From assembly GCF_002077175.1 (NCBI RefSeq), contig NZ_CP014943.1, positions 682,001 through 746,000 of the forward strand: 64,000 nt of DNA. The letters are read 5' to 3'. The stretch comes from Colwellia sp. PAMC 21821 (lineage in GTDB: Bacteria > Pseudomonadota > Gammaproteobacteria > Enterobacterales > Alteromonadaceae). Below, piece by piece: positions 36,954-49,247 of the stretch (positions are counted from its first letter, which is position 1; every line of letters starts with the position of its first letter). A program made the translations under genes and the position numbers. Below the pieces are notes generated by a model. The model did not search any database. It saw nothing but the letters and a program-made list of their open reading frames with translations, and was not told where the DNA came from.

Positions 36954-39900
36954 TTTATTTCCTCTACATCTGTTGGTTTTAATAATTTCACATAAAAAGT
37001 TGAGCCTACATTTACCTCAGACTCAACCCAAATTTCACCACCGTGGCGCTCTACCACTTTTTTACATATAGAAAGACCAACACCGGTACCGGCATATTGT
37101 TTTCTACCATGTAAACGTTGGAAAACCTCAAATATTTTCTTTAAATGGCGCGCTTCCATACCAATACCATTATCTTTAAAACTAAATAACCAATGCATAT
37201 CACTGTCTTCAACACTAATATGAACGTGTGGCGTGGCATCTAATTGTTGATATTTCAAACCATTACTGAGTAAATTTTGAAACAATTGAAATAACTGGGT
37301 TTTATTTCCTTGCAGTTCAGGTAACGGATCAAACGTTATCTGACCTTTCTTGCCTGCTGATTCGTCAAGCAGGTCATTTTTAATGACAGTTACAATCCCT
37401 TCTAAATCAACATTTTCAAACATTTGTGTATCGCTGCTACTGATACTTGAGTAAGAAAGTATGTCGGTGATCAACATCTGTGCTCGGGCGGCACCATCAA
37501 TAACAAAATTAAAATATTTTTGACCTTTAGCATCATCTTTTAAGCTATCAGCTAGGTGCTCTTGTAGCATTTCAGTAAAACTACGTACCATTCTCAAAGG
37601 CTCTTGTAAGTCATGTGAACAAACATAAGCAAATCGCGCTAACTCTTCATTGGAGTCGGTCAGTTTTTCAATAAATTTTTCGCGCTCTTTTTCGAGTTTC
37701 ACTCGTTCAGTTACATCTCTAACTATGCCTGAAAGTTTTCTAGTATCACCAATAAGCATCTCACTAACAGATAAATCTACCGGGAAAATTGTGCCGTCTT
37801 TCCGTCTGCCTTTTACTTTCCGCTCGATACCTATGTCTTTTTTAATACCGGTATCTCGATAATCTTCCAGGTAAGTATCTTGATCATCATGATCGGTTGC
37901 TGGCAGGAGTATTTTAAGGTATTCACCGATCATCTCATCTGCGGTGTAACCAAAAATATGCTCTGCCGCGCGATTATACTTCTCAATAATGCCAAACTCA
38001 TCAATCGTTAACAAACCGTCTACTGCATTTTCAACTACCGCGCGGTGTTGCTCCTCGCTTTCTATCAAACTAATGGTTCTACTCACAACAAGCTGTTCAA
38101 CCACTTCACGTCGACGAATAAGGTGCGTGATACTAAATGTTATTAAGGCAGTTACAGCTAAACTGGCAATCAGCAAAAGCCAAGCTGAAAGCATCAGTGG
38201 CGCTTTTATCATATTAGTATGTGTTTTAATATGCCAACTTCTGCCAGCAACCGTTATAATTTCGCTGTGAGAAAACCAGCTATCACCTGCCAAAGTGCCA
38301 TAAAGAGGCTCGATATTATCAGCTTCTGTGATATCTTCGACATACAAAGCCAAACGGCCTTCATCTTCCATCGCCGTAGCGGTAACAATATCACCGACAT
38401 TTAAAACCAGTACGGCAAGGCCAAGAAAGCTTGGTGTTGAATCGTCCTTACTGTCTACTGAACTTTGGTCATAAACAGCATTAAAAACAAGTACATCAGC
38501 AGAATTAACTGCATTTTGTACTAAGTTTATTCTGCCGGTAGCAATTTTATCAGCACTATTTTTGGCCTTGTTAATGGTATTTAATCGTTCTTTATTTGCC
38601 CCATTATCTAAACCCATGGCTCTTTCATTACCCTCAAGAGGTTCAACGTAATATACCGGTAAATAACTGTCGCGCTTTTTAGCGAGTACCATATCACCTG
38701 TAGCGCTTATTTCTGTAAGTGTAAAATCAATTACACCGTCAGTTTTCGCTTGTTGTTCATAAGCTTGGCGCTGTTCATGGGTAATATATGGCACCCATTC
38801 TATTGCTTTTATATTCTGATAGTTACTCAGTAATGGCGTAACAAATGCATTAAATTCTTGTCGACTGACATAATCAGAGGCGTTATAAAACGCTTTAACG
38901 GCATCTAAAATTTGTAAATTTAAATCAATATTTTTACTCATTGTTTTAACTTTTTCTTTACTCTCGAAAATAAGTTCCTTTTCAATCGCAGCTATTTCGA
39001 GGTTTGATTCGATCATAAAAGCAGAAATACTAGCGGCGATACCAATAACACCGACAAATATTGGAATACTGTAGGTTTTCCATGCCGCTAATTTAACTTT
39101 AGCATTCCCTTCACTTCGGGTTAAGCTTCGGTAATTTAGTCCAGCAAATAATAAAAACGAAAGAGTAAAACTAATCAATAAAACTATTAAAATGGTATTT
39201 TCTAACTCTCGTTTACCGTTGTAAATTAAGCTATCGTCGGAAATATAAGTAAAGACAATATTTGTATCTGGTAATGTTAATGAGCTTTCACGATAAACTT
39301 CGATATGCTCAGTACTCGTATTAATCCTTACTGAGTCTTGAGTTAGTCTAAATGCTACGTTTTCCTTAAAATTTTGTGTAACAAATATATCTTTTAATGG
39401 CACCGTAATTTCACTACTCAATACCCCTTCAATATAGCGGTTATAAAGTACAGGTACGGATATTCTGAAAGTTAAGGCGGCGTTATTTTGTCGCAATAAC
39501 TGAAAGTGATATGCAGCAGTCCCCTGCAACAACTGTTCTAGCCACGGCTGATTATTTGAGTAATTACCATAGAGTTTATTATCTGTTTTAATGACAATAT
39601 CACCAGCAATATCTTGTAATACGAGTCGACTTTTTTGACCGCCAATAACCGTATTTTCAAATAAGTCAGTAATGGCAAGATCGTTTATCTCACCTAACAT
39701 AACAGCACCTGCTAATATCGGATACGCAGCTAAATCTTGCACCGTTGTTTGCTGACTAACGACAAATCGAGTAAATAAAGCGGCTTCTAGTGCCAACTCG
39801 TTTTGAACATCTTGATCATGTTGATTATCTAATAAACCATTGAATTTAGGCACAATAAAAAAAGCACTGATAAACAGGATCAATAAAAATAAACTGATCG

Positions 39901-39967
39901 AAAATATCGTAAAGTTTTTAAATGCCGAATTACTTTTAGCCGGGCTATTAATCGTTTTTAGCTTCAT
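36950..39967 (-). CDS. Large membrane histidine kinase with CHASE and PAS domains
   Basis: A 1005-residue kinase. Order: membrane helix (about 20-42), a periplasmic region of some 210 residues, helices near 258-281 and 300-322, a CHASE domain (about 345-545; YVSRQEFNAFVTPLLSNYQN, IEWVPYITHEQR), a fourth helix (about 590-618), a PAS domain (635-755; DGLLTIDEFGIIEKYNRAAE), HisKA (YVCSHDLQEPLRMVRSFTEM) and HATPase (KDNGIGMEA, TGVGLSICKKVVERHGG). Two extracytoplasmic sensor regions are unusual and suggest two inputs. It starts three bases after the binding-protein gene. Confidence 0.9.
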   Translation of the reverse strand: MKLKTINSPAKSNSAFKNFTIFSISLFLLILFISAFFIVPKFNGLLDNQHDQDVQNELALEAALFTRFVVSQQTTVQDLAAYPILAGAVMLGEINDLAITDLFENTVIGGQKSRLVLQDIAGDIVIKTDNKLYGNYSNNQPWLEQLLQGTAAYHFQLLRQNNAALTFRISVPVLYNRYIEGVLSSEITVPLKDIFVTQNFKENVAFRLTQDSVRINTSTEHIEVYRESSLTLPDTNIVFTYISDDSLIYNGKRELENTILIVLLISFTLSFLLFAGLNYRSLTRSEGNAKVKLAAWKTYSIPIFVGVIGIAASISAFMIESNLEIAAIEKELIFESKEKVKTMSKNIDLNLQILDAVKAFYNASDYVSRQEFNAFVTPLLSNYQNIKAIEWVPYITHEQRQAYEQQAKTDGVIDFTLTEISATGDMVLAKKRDSYLPVYYVEPLEGNERAMGLDNGANKERLNTINKAKNSADKIATGRINLVQNAVNSADVLVFNAVYDQSSVDSKDDSTPSFLGLAVLVLNVGDIVTATAMEDEGRLALYVEDITEADNIEPLYGTLAGDSWFSHSEIITVAGRSWHIKTHTNMIKAPLMLSAWLLLIASLAVTALITFSITHLIRRREVVEQLVVSRTISLIESEEQHRAVVENAVDGLLTIDEFGIIEKYNRAAEHIFGYTADEMIGEYLKILLPATDHDDQDTYLEDYRDTGIKKDIGIERKVKGRRKDGTIFPVDLSVSEMLIGDTRKLSGIVRDVTERVKLEKEREKFIEKLTDSNEELARFAYVCSHDLQEPLRMVRSFTEMLQEHLADSLKDDAKGQKYFNFVIDGAARAQMLITDILSYSSISSSDTQMFENVDLEGIVTVIKNDLLDESAGKKGQITFDPLPELQGNKTQLFQLFQNLLSNGLKYQQLDATPHVHISVEDSDMHWLFSFKDNGIGMEARHLKKIFEVFQRLHGRKQYAGTGVGLSICKKVVERHGGEIWVESEVNVGSTFYVKLLKPTDVEEIK

Positions 39968-39970
39968 TGT

Positions 39971-41194
39971 TTACTCATGCGAAAGTAAAATTTCATCATT
40001 CTCGCCAAACTTGCCCATACAATAATTTTCTGGATTTAACGCTTCATGAGCATTATTGTTAGTTAATTCATTAAATTCGGAGAACGGCTTAACATAAGTT
40101 TTGACCAAGCCTTGAACCGGCGTGTCGATATTTTCTAAAGCTAAGCGTATGGTGTTTCTGTCCTTAGCAACATCACCAGTAAGTCCTGCTTGCTTAATGG
40201 CTTGAATCAATAACTTGGTAAGATCGTAGGCATGAATAAAACCAACGGCAGACTTCAGATCAGCCGGCTTAGTAATGGTACCTTTCGAGTGCGCGATTAA
40301 TTGCGAAAATACCTTTTCAGAAAATGGGTTTTGTTGCGCATTAGTAAAAGCAAAACAAGACTGGATAAAGTTTAACTCAAGTTTTTTTCGTTTTTCAGCC
40401 GTAATAATTTCATGAAAATTACCACTGGTAAGTCCCCAGTGGCTAACAATGGGTAAACGCTGTTCTTTAGGAAGGTTAAGCACCTCATTAACTATCACCG
40501 CACCTTCAACCGTATTACTGACTAAAACGATACAGTCACTACCAGCATTCACAATTTCATCAATCACTATCGCCGCACCTTTCGCTTTCAAACTCCAACT
40601 AAAGCGTGTTGTTTGGTGCTTCTCAATACCATGATTTTTTAACGCCTTAGACATATTTTTTAAATTGGCATCGCCCCATGGTGTTTTTTCAAGCAATAAG
40701 TGAGGCTTTTTGCATTGCTGCTGATCCATGGCGTAATCAATAATGACCGAACCTGCTCGACTATCGTCAATCGATAGCCTAAACAACCAGTTTTCTTTTG
40801 ACGGGTAGCGCGTAATATACCCAGCTGCAGCCCAAGGAATAAGGGTAAGAGCTTTATTTTCATTGATAAATGTGCGGTTTTTAATCAAGGGGGGCGAATG
40901 AATACCTGAGTAGATAACGAGCGCGTTTGGGTCGGCAATAAATTTTTGGATATTACGCTTACTTCTAATAACATTACCGCGATGATCTAAGTATTTAAAT
41001 GCAATTTTATAACCGTCTATTTCATTATCAATTTCACTAAAAGCAACTTCAATACCTTTTTGTATCGCTAAGGAAGATTCTTTATGGTTAGAAAGATCCG
41101 CATCTTGATAGATAAATAAAACCTTATCTTCAGCATGCAGGGAACATGTTACGATTGATATAAGCAATACAACAATATTAATTACTTTATACAT
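39971..41194 (-). CDS. Type 1 periplasmic binding protein (ABC-type substrate-binding family)
   Basis: A 407-residue protein with a signal peptide (1 to about 22, ending LHAE) and a type 1 periplasmic binding fold of the branched-chain-amino-acid/urea group (KGIEVAFSEIDNEIDGYKI, HRGNVIRSKRNIQKFIAD, VLVSNTVEGAVIVNE). No permease or ATPase follows; instead it begins an operon of kinases and receivers. I infer that it is a ligand-sensing partner of the CHASE kinase rather than part of a transporter. Confidence 0.85.
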   Translation of the reverse strand: MYKVINIVVLLISIVTCSLHAEDKVLFIYQDADLSNHKESSLAIQKGIEVAFSEIDNEIDGYKIAFKYLDHRGNVIRSKRNIQKFIADPNALVIYSGIHSPPLIKNRTFINENKALTLIPWAAAGYITRYPSKENWLFRLSIDDSRAGSVIIDYAMDQQQCKKPHLLLEKTPWGDANLKNMSKALKNHGIEKHQTTRFSWSLKAKGAAIVIDEIVNAGSDCIVLVSNTVEGAVIVNEVLNLPKEQRLPIVSHWGLTSGNFHEIITAEKRKKLELNFIQSCFAFTNAQQNPFSEKVFSQLIAHSKGTITKPADLKSAVGFIHAYDLTKLLIQAIKQAGLTGDVAKDRNTIRLALENIDTPVQGLVKTYVKPFSEFNELTNNNAHEALNPENYCMGKFGENDEILLSHE

Positions 41195-41724
41195 TTGCTT
41201 CTCACTAAAAAATCTATTTCATTAATAACCTAGTATTGATTTAGAGTCGCCTTAAAGACGAAAGCTACTGTGGAGAACCTTTTACTCGTTTTATCACAAT
41301 ACATGTTTTCAAAAGTATAAAATTTATGCTTTGTGCTTTATTTACTCTCGTCAACGGAGCTTTTTATATGGGCTTCAATATTAGCTGGAACAGAATAATA
41401 TTATCATTCCAACTGACTTGATGATTAAGTAAACAATAACTTTTATACTTCAACTTACACTATTTTTTGATAAAATTGTAACAAAGTTAACACCAATACA
41501 AATTTTATACTTAACAACAATATAGTCATAATATTCGTGAATAACAAACCCAGAAAAAAGTCTGTCATTTATCATCTTAGTCATCGATGAAACTCTAGCT
41601 TAAATGTCTACCGATACACAAAGTAAGATAAAGGCCTTAGCGTGAGGACTAAAAGTAGCAATTAAAAGGTCTAGCTATCATGTAAACCGGTATTTTTTAG
41701 TCTATTTATGACTTAAGGATTGCG
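41195..41724. other. Gene-free 530-base stretch between norR end and the signalling operon start
   Basis: AT-rich with frequent stops in all frames. It must hold the promoter of the five-gene operon. I see no convincing operator, RNA gene or repeat in it. Confidence 0.35.
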
Positions 41725-43332
41725 TTAAACAATACTTTTAATCACTTTAATATCTAACCTCTTAGCAATACGATTTAAATTAGCCCGATCAATTGATAAC
41801 CTTCTCGCGGTGGCCGCCCAATTACCATTTTCTTGCATCAGCACCTGCTTGATTAACTGACGTTGAAATTGCTCAGTTTCATCTCGCAGATTTATATCAG
41901 CTTGAGCTGGGCTAATATTAGCACTGGCTTTTACTACGCTATTTTGCTCTTTTTGCTGCGCTGATTGGAGATTAATTAATGCACCGCAATCTTGTTTTTC
42001 TATCGCTATTATCGCTTTGCCTTTTTGCCGTGCACGCGCTTTTAATGCTGCTCGACTAACCACATGTTCTAACTCTCGAACATTGCCTGGCCAATTATAT
42101 TGTTCAAGGTGTTTAATCGCTTCAGTGGTTATTTTTAACTGTACTACACCCAGTTTTCGTTTAGTTTTTTCAACAAAATAGCCACTTAATATTTGCACAT
42201 CACCGACCCGCTCTTGTAGTTTTGGTACTCGAATAGGGTAAACACTTAATCTGTGATACAAGTCGGCACGAAAACGTCCGCTTTCAGCTTCTGCTTTTAA
42301 ATCTCTGTTAGTGGCGGCAATAATACGAACATCGACTAGTTCTACCTTGTCTTGCCCTACGGGCTGAATTTCATTGCTTTGAATAGCGCGTAAAATTTTA
42401 CTTTGCGCCGCCAACGGAAGTTCACCAATTTCATCTAAAAACAACGTTCCGCCATTAGCTAATACAAACTTCCCCGCGCGATCTTTATCCGCACCGGTAA
42501 AGGCGCCTTTAACATGACCAAACAGTTCACTTTCAATTAAATTTTCTGGTAATGCGGCACAGTTTACATAGACCAAAGGGCCGTGTTGTCGAGGTGATTT
42601 ATGATGCAGAGTCCTAGCGACCAACTCTTTTCCAACACCCGTTTCACCATAAATTAAAATGTTAAAGTCCGAATTAGCCACAATAGTTAACTCTTCTTTA
42701 AGTTGTTGCATAATCGGACTTTCACCAATGAGCTCACCACCATCGCGCCGCCACGCTTCTTCCGTTAATTCTGCCACCACGCGCTGCGAGTGATCCGCAC
42801 GAGATTCTAATTGTTCAATCAAAAAAGCCGTATTTAATGTTGCTGCAGCTATGGCAGAAATCACAATTAACGTGCGCTCAGGAATATCTTCAAATTGATG
42901 CGGTGTCAGGCTATCTATGGTTAACAAGCCTAACAACTTGTCTTCATAATATAGGGGTAATCCCATGCATGAATGCACAGGTAAATCATCTTCACGGTCT
43001 ATTAGTAAACCGTCGTAAGGGTCTGGTAATGTTGAGTCTGCAGCAAAACGTATCGGTTGCTTAGATTGACAAAGCACATCGAATCTTGGGTGTTCTGTCA
43101 CTACAAAACGTCGGCCAATGGTGTCTCTGCTTAAGCCCTGCAGCGCAATTGGCGTGAGAATATCGCCATGAAACGATAATAAAGCAACAGCATCACAGTT
43201 GATGGTTTTGCGCACAGTATCTAGCAAGCGATCAAACCGATCTTTGCTGTTAAGACTACTGGCTAAATCTAGCGCTAATTCGATAATCGCTGTTGATGAT
43301 ATTTGACTGATATATTTTCTCCCACTTAACAC
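41725..43332 (-). CDS. norR: NorR, nitric-oxide-responsive sigma-54 activator
   Basis: A 535-residue activator: GAF domain (1-180, with the conserved [16 protein letters not shown]), AAA+ domain (Walker [16 protein letters not shown]; sigma-54 loop KGAFTGAD; Walker [10 protein letters not shown]) and a C-terminal Fis-type helix-turn-helix ([20 protein letters not shown]). The GAF iron senses NO. It is divergent from hmp, its likely target. The only usable start is a GTG (43332) inside a heptanucleotide tandem repeat; no ATG occurs before the GAF domain. Confidence 0.93.
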   Translation of the reverse strand: MLSGRKYISQISSTAIIELALDLASSLNSKDRFDRLLDTVRKTINCDAVALLSFHGDILTPIALQGLSRDTIGRRFVVTEHPRFDVLCQSKQPIRFAADSTLPDPYDGLLIDREDDLPVHSCMGLPLYYEDKLLGLLTIDSLTPHQFEDIPERTLIVISAIAAATLNTAFLIEQLESRADHSQRVVAELTEEAWRRDGGELIGESPIMQQLKEELTIVANSDFNILIYGETGVGKELVARTLHHKSPRQHGPLVYVNCAALPENLIESELFGHVKGAFTGADKDRAGKFVLANGGTLFLDEIGELPLAAQSKILRAIQSNEIQPVGQDKVELVDVRIIAATNRDLKAEAESGRFRADLYHRLSVYPIRVPKLQERVGDVQILSGYFVEKTKRKLGVVQLKITTEAIKHLEQYNWPGNVRELEHVVSRAALKARARQKGKAIIAIEKQDCGALINLQSAQQKEQNSVVKASANISPAQADINLRDETEQFQRQLIKQVLMQENGNWAATARRLSIDRANLNRIAKRLDIKVIKSIV

Positions 43333-43367
43333 TTAACACTTAACACTGAACACTGAACACTGAACAC
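43323..43367. repeat. Heptanucleotide tandem repeat over the norR start
   Basis: (CACTTAA)x3 followed by (CACTGAA)x3 and CAC. On the minus strand each unit offers a GTG; only the one at 43332 is in frame with norR. The unit length is not a multiple of three. Confidence 0.9.
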
Positions 43368-43383
43368 AAAATACCACACAAGA

Positions 43384-43419
43384 GTCTTATCGACTACCAA
43401 GATAAGAAGTCAATATGAC
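43384..43419. promoter_or_regulatory. Two candidate NorR enhancer sites
   Basis: GTCTTATCGAC (43384-43394) and GTCAATATGAC (43409-43419) both fit the GT-N7-AC core reported for NorR; the second is the palindrome GTCA-N3-TGAC. They lie 55-90 bases upstream of the sigma-54 promoter, a normal distance for this class of activator. Confidence 0.65.
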
Positions 43420-43471
43420 AACAAAAATCACATAAAAACGCTAAACACCTAATAATTAATAACTTTATATG

Positions 43472-43488
43472 TTGGCACTTACCTTGCT
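43472..43488 (+). promoter_or_regulatory. Sigma-54 promoter facing hmp
   Basis: TTGGCACTTACCTTGCT matches the -24/-12 consensus (TGGCAC-N5-TTGCW) exactly. Transcription would begin near 43500, leaving about 260 bases of leader before the hmp ATG. Confidence 0.85.
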
Positions 43489-43759
43489 ATAGCTTTAGGT
43501 ATTCGCATAATAAGTAAAAGTAAACCCGTTCGTCAGTACAAATTTTTGCGCATATCGCCACCATTATTTCTGTGGGTGCGCTCAAGCTTGGCTATGTATA
43601 GCGCGGCGTTGCTTTACATGGTTTTGGGAACAAAAATTTTAGTTGAGTGAATATTAAAATATCGAGTTTAAACAACTAAACCAACATTAAATCATCTTAT
43701 GAGGTTTACATAATCAATTTCATAAGCACCTATTATCTTCAGTTAATTTAGGAGCAATA

Positions 43760-44941
43760 ATGCTAACTGATCAACACATTGTAATCATAAAAAGTACTAT
43801 TCCATTATTAGAGAATGCCGGCTCGGCGTTAACGTCACATTTTTACCAACGCTTGTTTACTCATAATCCAGAGTTACAAGATATTTTTAATATGTCGAAT
43901 CAAAAAACCGGTCGACAACAAGTGGCATTATTTGAAGCAATAGCTGCTTATGCTAAAAATATTGAGAACTTGAGCGCGTTAACCACTGCTGTTGAACGTA
44001 TCGCGCAAAAACATACAAGTTTTAATATTCAAGCAGAACATTACGCTATTGTCGGGCACCATTTAATTGAAACGCTGCGCGAATTAGCCACCGAAGCTTT
44101 TACCCCAGATGTAGAAGCCGCTTGGACAAACGCTTATCAATTTCTAGCGGGCATTTTCATTAAGCGCGAAGCAGAGTTATATCAGCAACGCTCAGCAGAA
44201 CTGGGTGGCTGGCAAGGCGCCAGAGCCTTTAAAGTTATCGAGACAGTGATAGAGTCGGCTCTTGTTAAAAGCTTTGTCTTTGCCCCAGTTGACCAACAAA
44301 CGGTTATCGGTTTTACACCCGGTCAATATTTAGGCCTTGAAGTTAAGCCGACAGGTAATGACTACAAAGAAATTCGACAATACTCACTGTCAGACAAGCC
44401 CAATGGCAAAAGTTACCGAATTTCTGTAAAACGTGAACAACAAGATGTGCCAGGTAAAGTGTCTAACTATTTGCACGACGCTATCAAGGTCGGTGACGAA
44501 GTTAAACTTTATGCGCCAGCGGGAGACTTTTTCTTCGTTGACCGTAAAACACCAACAGTGCTTATTTCTGCCGGTGTCGGCATTACGCCAATGCAAGGTA
44601 TGCTAGAAACCTTAGCTGAGTGCAAACATAGCCAACCTGTGCATTTTTTGCATGCTTGCGAAGACAGTACACAACATTCTTTTTCACAACGTACGCATGA
44701 GTTAGTCAGCAATAATAACTGGCAACAAAATATTTGGTATAAAAATGAAGATGCCCAACAAAGCCATATTAAAAAAGGCATGATGGACTTAGCGTCTGTT
44801 AATTTACCGACGGAAAAAGGTAACTTCTACTTATGTGGCCCAATCGCTTTTATGCAATTTGCTAAGCAGCAACTATTAAAGCTAGGGGTAGGAGAAAGTA
44901 ATATTCACTACGAAGTGTTTGGCCCACACGCAACCTTGTAA
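43760..44941 (+). CDS. hmp: Flavohaemoprotein, nitric oxide dioxygenase
   Basis: A 393-residue protein: globin domain (1-140; haem-pocket residues in ALFEAIAAYAKNIENL and the proximal His in VERIAQKHTSFNIQ), an FAD domain (about 150-260; REIRQYSLSDKPNG) and an NAD-binding domain (AGVGITPMQGMLE, FYLCGPIAFM). It oxidises NO to nitrate using O2 and NADH. GGAG site before the ATG. It lies divergent to norR with a sigma-54 promoter between them, so NO-induced control by NorR is expected. Confidence 0.96.
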   Translation: MLTDQHIVIIKSTIPLLENAGSALTSHFYQRLFTHNPELQDIFNMSNQKTGRQQVALFEAIAAYAKNIENLSALTTAVERIAQKHTSFNIQAEHYAIVGHHLIETLRELATEAFTPDVEAAWTNAYQFLAGIFIKREAELYQQRSAELGGWQGARAFKVIETVIESALVKSFVFAPVDQQTVIGFTPGQYLGLEVKPTGNDYKEIRQYSLSDKPNGKSYRISVKREQQDVPGKVSNYLHDAIKVGDEVKLYAPAGDFFFVDRKTPTVLISAGVGITPMQGMLETLAECKHSQPVHFLHACEDSTQHSFSQRTHELVSNNNWQQNIWYKNEDAQQSHIKKGMMDLASVNLPTEKGNFYLCGPIAFMQFAKQQLLKLGVGESNIHYEVFGPHATL

Positions 44942-44993
44942 TTTATTCGCTTAACCGGATAAGTTGCTGGGTTGACGGTGTAACTCAATATAA

Positions 44994-45018
44994 AAAACCA
45001 CTCAAATTGAGTGGTTTT
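44994..45018. terminator. Bidirectional terminator between hmp and eno
   Basis: AAAACCACTCAAATTGAGTGGTTTT, a perfect palindrome-like stem with A- and T-runs on both sides, 53 bases after the hmp stop. Confidence 0.85.
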
Positions 45019-45038
45019 AACTCGCGAAAAATAACGCT

Positions 45039-45141
45039 TAAATTAGCAGCGTGAGGCGCTATGACAAGGAAGCTGCACAGAGCTGACAAGCGTCGTTAAG
45101 TAAAGCTGACGCCATCATCGTGACAACACGCCATTAATTTA
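45039..45141. repeat. Long hairpin element A downstream of eno
   Basis: The ends pair (TAAATTA with TAATTTA, then GCGTG with CACGC) to enclose a 103-base imperfect stem-loop. Its core CAGAGCTGACAAGCGTC recurs in element B at 45168-45251. Confidence 0.55.
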
Positions 45142-45167
45142 ACGTTATTAATAACCATTAAGGTGCC

Positions 45168-45251
45168 GCTAATTAACTCAAGAACAATGAGGTTACACGG
45201 AGCTGACAAGTGTCAGTGAGTATAACCGAGGCCGTTATTGGGTTAATTAGC
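45168..45251. repeat. Long hairpin element B downstream of eno
   Basis: An 84-base inverted repeat whose outer arms are perfect (GCTAATTAAC / GTTAATTAGC), with further pairing inside. It ends 12 bases before the eno stop. The core CGGAGCTGACAAGTGTC matches element A at most positions. Confidence 0.6.
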
Positions 45252-45263
45252 AAAAGGTGATGG

Positions 45264-46577
<1,314 letters not shown>

Positions 46578-46653
46578 TTACTAGCTGCGCATGGCAGGTT
46601 ATAAACGTTAAATGAAATTTTAAATTTTTAGTACGTTAATACATAATTATATT

Positions 46654-46685
46654 AAAAAAAAACCGCAACAATAAGCTACGGTTTT
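46654..46685 (-). terminator. Terminator between pyrG and eno
   Basis: The minus-strand transcript forms CCGTAGC / GTTGCGG (with wobble pairs) and a 5-base loop, followed by nine T. It begins about 12 bases after the pyrG stop, so eno may also have its own promoter. Confidence 0.75.
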
Positions 46686-46697
46686 CATTAGTTCGGT

Positions 46698-48371
<1,674 letters not shown>

Positions 48372-48584
48372 CTAAATTGATTTGGTTTTTGGCAAACAAA
48401 TGAATTTAGTAGGACGGGAAAGCATTATACTGAAAAGCCATGTGTACGACAATATGATCAATGCATCTAGTTGCACAAATTTTCACTAAAATTGTGCATA
48501 TTTACTCTAAAGCGTTATTGTAACTATCGAAAAACGGGGTAAACTCATGTTTTACTTTTTCATAATAAAGAAAATTTATTCCCT

Positions 48585-49163
48585 ATGACTCAATTACAAA
48601 ACGTATTACACGCTATCGACACCATTAATACGGCAGATATCAACACGACTATTGTTGACGGCATTAGCCACCCGAAAGAGTTATTGTACGGTCAAAATAT
48701 GTCAGCTTGTTTAGAAAAGTATTGGCCTAATGCCAGCGAGCATTTACAAATTGCGGTGCGAGCGCAACACGTAAAGCGCTGGCACTTAAAACGCGCTGAT
48801 TTTGCTGAAGGTAAAAAAGGTTATTTAATGTGGCGTAAAGAATTAGGTATTTTCCATGCCACTACGGCTAAATCTTTAATGTTAGCGCATGGCTACAGTG
48901 AAGTAGATGCAGAAACAACCGCGGCGATTATTCGCAAAGAAGACTTAAAATCAAACAGTGAAAGCCAAACACTAGAAGACGTGGCCTGTTTAGTGTTTTT
49001 GCAATATTACTTTGATGAGTTTGCGGCTAAACATAAAGAAGAAAAAATTATTCGTATAGTACAACTAACTTGGCGAAAAATGTCAGACCAGGGCCATGAG
49101 ATAGCCTTAGGCTTAACGTTACCGCCACACTTAGCTAAACTTGTCGGTAAAGCATTAGCTTAG
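48585..49163 (+). CDS. DUF4202 family protein
   Basis: A 192-residue soluble, mostly helical protein that fits the DUF4202 pattern (AIDTINTADIN at the start, SEHLQIAVRAQHVKRWHLKR, GYLMWRKELGIFHA, EDVACLVFLQYYFDEFA). Histidines and aspartates spread along it resemble an HD-like helical bundle, but function is unknown. It is divergent from pyrG and ends at a strong hairpin. Confidence 0.8.
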   Translation: MTQLQNVLHAIDTINTADINTTIVDGISHPKELLYGQNMSACLEKYWPNASEHLQIAVRAQHVKRWHLKRADFAEGKKGYLMWRKELGIFHATTAKSLMLAHGYSEVDAETTAAIIRKEDLKSNSESQTLEDVACLVFLQYYFDEFAAKHKEEKIIRIVQLTWRKMSDQGHEIALGLTLPPHLAKLVGKALA

Positions 49164-49188
49164 TGCTTAACGCTTTGCGTTTAAAGTT

Positions 49189-49236
49189 AACCGAAAGCTG
49201 CATATAAACCTGCTTATATAGCTTTCGGTTTTAGCT
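49189..49236. terminator. Bidirectional terminator between the DUF4202 gene and ybaN
   Basis: A long stem: AACCGAAAGCT / AGCTTTCGGTT outside and ATATAA / TTATAT inside, followed by TTTTAGC. It lies between two convergent genes. Confidence 0.8.
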
Positions 49237-49247
49237 TTACTGATACT

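Noticed and set aside
43323..43367. Tandem heptamers as a CRISPR-like array
   Set aside because: Units are adjacent with no spacers and only seven bases long.
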